From assembly GCA_947492745.1 (NCBI GenBank), contig CANLOE010000008.1, positions 42,560 to 106,559 of the forward strand: a stretch of DNA of 64,000 nt. Direction: 5' to 3'. The notes under the pieces were generated by a model. The model was not told the DNA's origin. It searched no databases and was given only the letters and a program-made list of their open reading frames with translations. The translations under genes were made by a program, and so were the position numbers. Of the stretch, positions 60,797 to 64,000 are shown piece after piece. The stretch comes from an uncultured Cyclobacteriaceae bacterium. Lineage in GTDB: Bacteria > Bacteroidota > Bacteroidia > Cytophagales > Cyclobacteriaceae. The first letter of the stretch is position 1. Each line of letters begins with the position of its first letter.

Positions 60797-63163
60797 CTAC
60801 TCCTTTTTTCCGAACAGTTTTTTGAAAAATCCCTTTTTGTTTTTTCGGTCATTCCCCTCTTGCTGCTGTCGGGTCCTACGGTCCTTCTTTTTTCCGAACA
60901 ACCACTGGAACAGTTTGAATTCCTCGCGGAATGGGTCGCAGCTGGCCGCTCTTTCCAGTCTTCGGGGCAGGGCCTCGAATTTCTGACGGCTATATTTCCT
61001 CAAAGTCCTGTCCCCGTCTATTTTTCGCAGTAGACGGCCCACTATCGGCAGTGCCGTATGGGCGCCCTGCCCCAGTGCCGTGGTCTTGAAGTGCAGCGCG
61101 GGATTGTCATTGCCCACCCAGGCACCCAGCACCAGATTGGGCGTGAAGCCGATGAACCATCCGTCCACATTGTCCTGAGTGGTGCCCGTCTTGCCCGCCA
61201 GGTCACTGCGGAGCTTGAAGGTCGTCCGCAAGGCCCTGCCCGTACCTTCGTTGACCACGTTTTGCAGCATATGGCTCATCAGCAGCGAGGTCTCCTTGCT
61301 GAAGACCTGCACGGGTGCCACTGCCTCCTGCTCCCATATCACCTCTCCCTTATCGTTTTCTATCCTAGTGATGAGTATGGGCGCTACCCGCTTCCCTCCG
61401 TTCGGGAAGGCACAATAGGCATTCACCATCTCCAGTAGCGGGATGCTGGCCGTTCCCAGCGCAAGGGAAGGCACCTCGGGCAGGTCACTGTCTATGCCCA
61501 GATTCTCCGCATTGTCGATGACCGTGCCTATGCCCGCATCCTCCAGTACCTTGACCGCCACCGTATTGACCGATTCGGTCAGCGCACCTTCCATGGAGTA
61601 CTTGCCCTTATAGGCCGCATCCGCATTGCCGGGGGTCCACTTTTCCCCATCGCTCTCCGTCGTATAGGTCTTCTGTTCGGCCTTGTAGTACTGGCAGGGA
61701 GAGATGCCCTTCTCCAGTGCGGAGGCATAGACTATCGGTTTGAAGACCGAACCCGTCTGCCGCCCCGGCTTACTGTTCACATGGTCGTACTGAAAATACC
61801 GGTGGTCGATACCGCCTACCCAGGCCAGCACCTCCCCCGAATAGGGATGCATGGCCACCAGCCCCACGCTCAGCAGCTGCACCTGCCGACGGATATGCTC
61901 CAGCGGGCTGAGGGCCTTGCCCTTGCTCCCCTCCCAGGTAAAGGCCTCCATGTCCAGGGGCTTCTCCAGCTCCTCCATGGCCTGCGCCTCCGAAAGGCCC
62001 GCAGCCCGGAACTGCTCATAAAAGTGGGACCGGCGGGCCGCACGCTGCACCAGTTTCGAATCCTTTCGCAGTAGCGGGTCCCCCTTCCACTGACCCTCGA
62101 ACTCCTTTTGCAACAAGGGCATCCACTCCTTCACGGCAGCCTCGGCCATACGCTGTAGGCCCGCATCGATACCCGTATGGATGCGCAGCGAGGAAGTATG
62201 GATATCATACTGACTGCCCGTCCTTCGGTTGATGTCCTCCAGGAGCACTTCCGCCCTTTTCAGCACCTGGGCTTTGTAATAGGCGGCAAAGGCCCTTTTG
62301 GCACTGCGCCGAGTATAGTTCAGCGACAGGGGCTTATTGCGGTGCCCCTCATACTCCGCCTCCGTGAAAAAGCCCTGCTTGCGCGCCAGAGCCAGTACCG
62401 TATTCCTCCTCTCCAGCGACCGCTCAGGGTACAGCCTGGGATTATAGGTCGTATTCGCCTTGAGCATACCAATCAGAGTGGCTGCCTCATGGCACTGTAG
62501 CTCCGTCGCACTCTTAGCGAAAAACAGCTGCGCCGCCCCCTCGATACCGTACACATTCTCCCCAAAAGGCACCGTGTTCAGGTACAGTTCCAGGATATCG
62601 GCCTTGTCGTGCAGGGCCTCGATATCCTTCGCGATGAGCATTTCGCGGATTTTGTTGACCACCAGACCAAAAGTCCCGCCCCTTTCGCGCGGGAAGAGGT
62701 TCTTGGCCAGCTGCTGGCTCAGCGTACTGCCCCCGCCCGCACTGCGGTCCTGTAGCAGCAGCGTCTTGAAAAACACCCGGAACAGACTGCGGTAGTCGAT
62801 ACCCTCATGCGTATAAAAGCGCGCATCCTCGGTCGCCACCAGGCACTGGGCCACACACTCCGGTAGCTTATCGATGGAAGTACTGCGCCGGTCCACCAGA
62901 TAAAACCGGCCTATTTCCTTCTCCTCCCTATCGTACACCGTAGAGCCCTGCGGATTCCGGATATTGCGCAGGGCCTCCTCCTTCGGCAGCGCACCGAACA
63001 GGCCCAGCTGGACCGCAGACACCAAGAGGAACAGCGATACCCCACCCAAGACGAGAAGGGCAAAGAAGGCTTTGAAGATAAATTTTTTCAAGGGAGATGC
63101 TTTTTTTGCCCTCCGGGACCTCTTGGCACCCGGTCGGGTCTTTCCACGTTTTGTTTTTTTCAC
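60797..63163 (-). CDS. mrcA: Bifunctional penicillin-binding protein 1A
   Basis: 788 residues. A very basic cytoplasmic tail (30 residues), one membrane span (FKAFFALLVLGGVSLFLLVS), GT51 glycosyltransferase domain with VATEDARFYTHEGIDYRSLF, GGSTLSQQLAKNLF and LYLNTVPFGENVYGIEGAA, and a transpeptidase domain with SVFK (SxxK, nucleophile), SVN (SxN) and KTGTTQDNVDGWFIG (KTG). It polymerises and crosslinks peptidoglycan in the periplasm. The C-terminus is a basic extension with two LFGKKxx segments. Codon use is visibly GC-richer than in most of the window. Starts near the 830-bp gap at 63164 and is convergent with the ChaN-like gene. Confidence 0.95.
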   Translation of the reverse strand: MKKTKRGKTRPGAKRSRRAKKASPLKKFIFKAFFALLVLGGVSLFLLVSAVQLGLFGALPKEEALRNIRNPQGSTVYDREEKEIGRFYLVDRRSTSIDKLPECVAQCLVATEDARFYTHEGIDYRSLFRVFFKTLLLQDRSAGGGSTLSQQLAKNLFPRERGGTFGLVVNKIREMLIAKDIEALHDKADILELYLNTVPFGENVYGIEGAAQLFFAKSATELQCHEAATLIGMLKANTTYNPRLYPERSLERRNTVLALARKQGFFTEAEYEGHRNKPLSLNYTRRSAKRAFAAYYKAQVLKRAEVLLEDINRRTGSQYDIHTSSLRIHTGIDAGLQRMAEAAVKEWMPLLQKEFEGQWKGDPLLRKDSKLVQRAARRSHFYEQFRAAGLSEAQAMEELEKPLDMEAFTWEGSKGKALSPLEHIRRQVQLLSVGLVAMHPYSGEVLAWVGGIDHRYFQYDHVNSKPGRQTGSVFKPIVYASALEKGISPCQYYKAEQKTYTTESDGEKWTPGNADAAYKGKYSMEGALTESVNTVAVKVLEDAGIGTVIDNAENLGIDSDLPEVPSLALGTASIPLLEMVNAYCAFPNGGKRVAPILITRIENDKGEVIWEQEAVAPVQVFSKETSLLMSHMLQNVVNEGTGRALRTTFKLRSDLAGKTGTTQDNVDGWFIGFTPNLVLGAWVGNDNPALHFKTTALGQGAHTALPIVGRLLRKIDGDRTLRKYSRQKFEALPRRLERAASCDPFREEFKLFQWLFGKKKDRRTRQQQEGNDRKNKKGFFKKLFGKKE

Positions 63164-63890
63164 AGGCTCAGCTAAACATTCTTATCAAGACACTTATTAT
63201 CAATGTCTTATACTTGTAACAACGATTGAACCCCAAAATTAGTCTAAAATTTCCATACACCGGCACAGGGCAGCCATGGAACTTGCACCTCCTCCCGTCC
63301 TCCGCCCACAGCGATACGCCCGCACCCAAAAGGCCCCAGTGCCGGCAGCCCATAAACCCATAGCCCATGTCCCAACAGGTCTTGCTTTATAGATATAAGC
63401 GATAAAATGATGTCATAAAGTCCCGAAAACCCTAATATATAGACCACAGCGATAATGAAGAAAACCCGGAGCAACCCAATCCCCAATCCCCCAATGACCA
63501 ATGACTAATGACCTTTCTACCGATTGCCCTTCCCCATTTAACTTTTACTTGGGTATAAATCACAGCTATAGCTAAGTATATAGGTCTGAAAATCAAAACC
63601 CCGGTAAACCTCCCACAATTTTTTTCCAAAGGGCCTATGGCCTAAAAATCAGCGCACCAGTATTCAGTATCATATGTAATCCTTTGTATATCAAAAACTT
63701 GCTCATTTTTCCTTCAGTTTCCTGAGTAGGGCCAGTAGGACCGGGAACCGAACAATAGTCATTTATTATCATAAATATAATGTGAACTATGGTTTTTTCC
63801 ATGTAAATTTCGGACTTGGGACCCTGTTGACGAAGGCTGCGCCAACAATGGCAGGCGTCTGTCATGAAGCCACAGGCAGGATAAAAATCC
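63164..63890. other. Intergenic region, mostly unrecognised
   Basis: 63455-63560 (CCAATGACTAATGACC … CTTGGGTATAAAT) is a partial R7 right end. The other open frames in both strands show no protein-like features. Confidence 0.4.
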
Positions 63891-64000
63891 ATGGTCCGGA
63901 ATGAAAAATTAAGTACCCAGTATAGGCGAAACGGACTAAAGCGTAGATACAAAGATGTCCTCTACCTTTTTGACACTGAAAAAGAGTACATGAACCTACG
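63891..64000 (+). CDS. Start of a gene cut by the right window edge
   Basis: From ATG at 63891 (preceded by an in-frame TAA) the frame reads a basic N-terminus, then KRRYKDVLYLFDTEKEYMNL, and is open to the edge. The composition looks like real coding sequence. Family not recognised. Confidence 0.5.
   Translation, partial: MVRNEKLSTQYRRNGLKRRYKDVLYLFDTEKEYMNL

Overview
The window is a chromosomal piece of a Bacteroidota bacterium, most likely of the order Cytophagales. The evidence is two SusC/Oar-like TonB-dependent receptors, a DUF5916/CBM9 outer-membrane protein, a PorO/P-like porin, a secreted protein with a type IX secretion-like C-terminus, a Bacteroidota-style long IspH, a lanthipeptide-like precursor with a Cytophagales-type leader, and promoters with the TAnnTTTG -7 box. 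No rRNA, tRNA, CRISPR array, complete insertion sequence or transposase gene was seen.

Layout. 1-8.5 kb: degenerate receiver protein, small beta-barrel, secreted protein, purple-acid-phosphatase-like lipoprotein and a large TonB receptor. 10-12 kb: pentapeptide-repeat protein, GNAT acetyltransferase, Cys-periodic RiPP-like precursor. 13-19.2 kb: methyltransferase plus a small HTH-like protein, then a probable operon of two universal stress proteins, an SLC13 transporter and a porin. 20-25 kb: DUF6265 and DUF5916 proteins. 26.5-31.5 kb: msrA, a SpoU methylase and mutS. 33-39.4 kb: marR and a fatty-acid beta-oxidation operon (fadN-fadA-fadE type). 40.5-46.2 kb: ispH, a small secreted protein and an Oar-like receptor. 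47-50 kb: pckA and a TonB protein. 50.7-56.6 kb: lipoprotein, NhaA fused to a thioredoxin-fold relic, DUF3307 protein and an adenylate cyclase. 57.4-63.2 kb: sulfatase, ChaN-like protein and PBP1A. A new gene starts at the right edge.

The striking feature is the intergenic DNA. It is packed with short (about 160-170 bp), imperfectly palindromic, MITE-like elements of at least seven families (called R1-R7 here) plus longer repeats R8 and R9. Several copies have readable boundaries and target-site duplications. R1 (ends TACAAA/TTTGTA) and R6 (ends GAGACTG/CAGTCTC) duplicate TTA or TAA. R2-R5 (ends CCC/GGG) duplicate 5 bp of the type TTNAN. They are nested inside each other up to three deep, recombined into mosaics, and occur as filled and empty sites. 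R1, R2, R3 and R5 carry a central hairpin of the form TAGC-NNN-GCTA. No mobilising enzyme is encoded here.

How the genes fit together: the beta-oxidation operon with its MarR repressor feeds acetyl-CoA metabolism, and pckA supports gluconeogenesis. TonB receptors, the TonB protein, porin, sulfatase and phosphatase suggest polymer and organic-phosphate or sulfate-ester scavenging. The Usp/SLC13/porin block looks like stress-linked anion or carboxylate uptake. All family names come from reading motifs; no database search was run.
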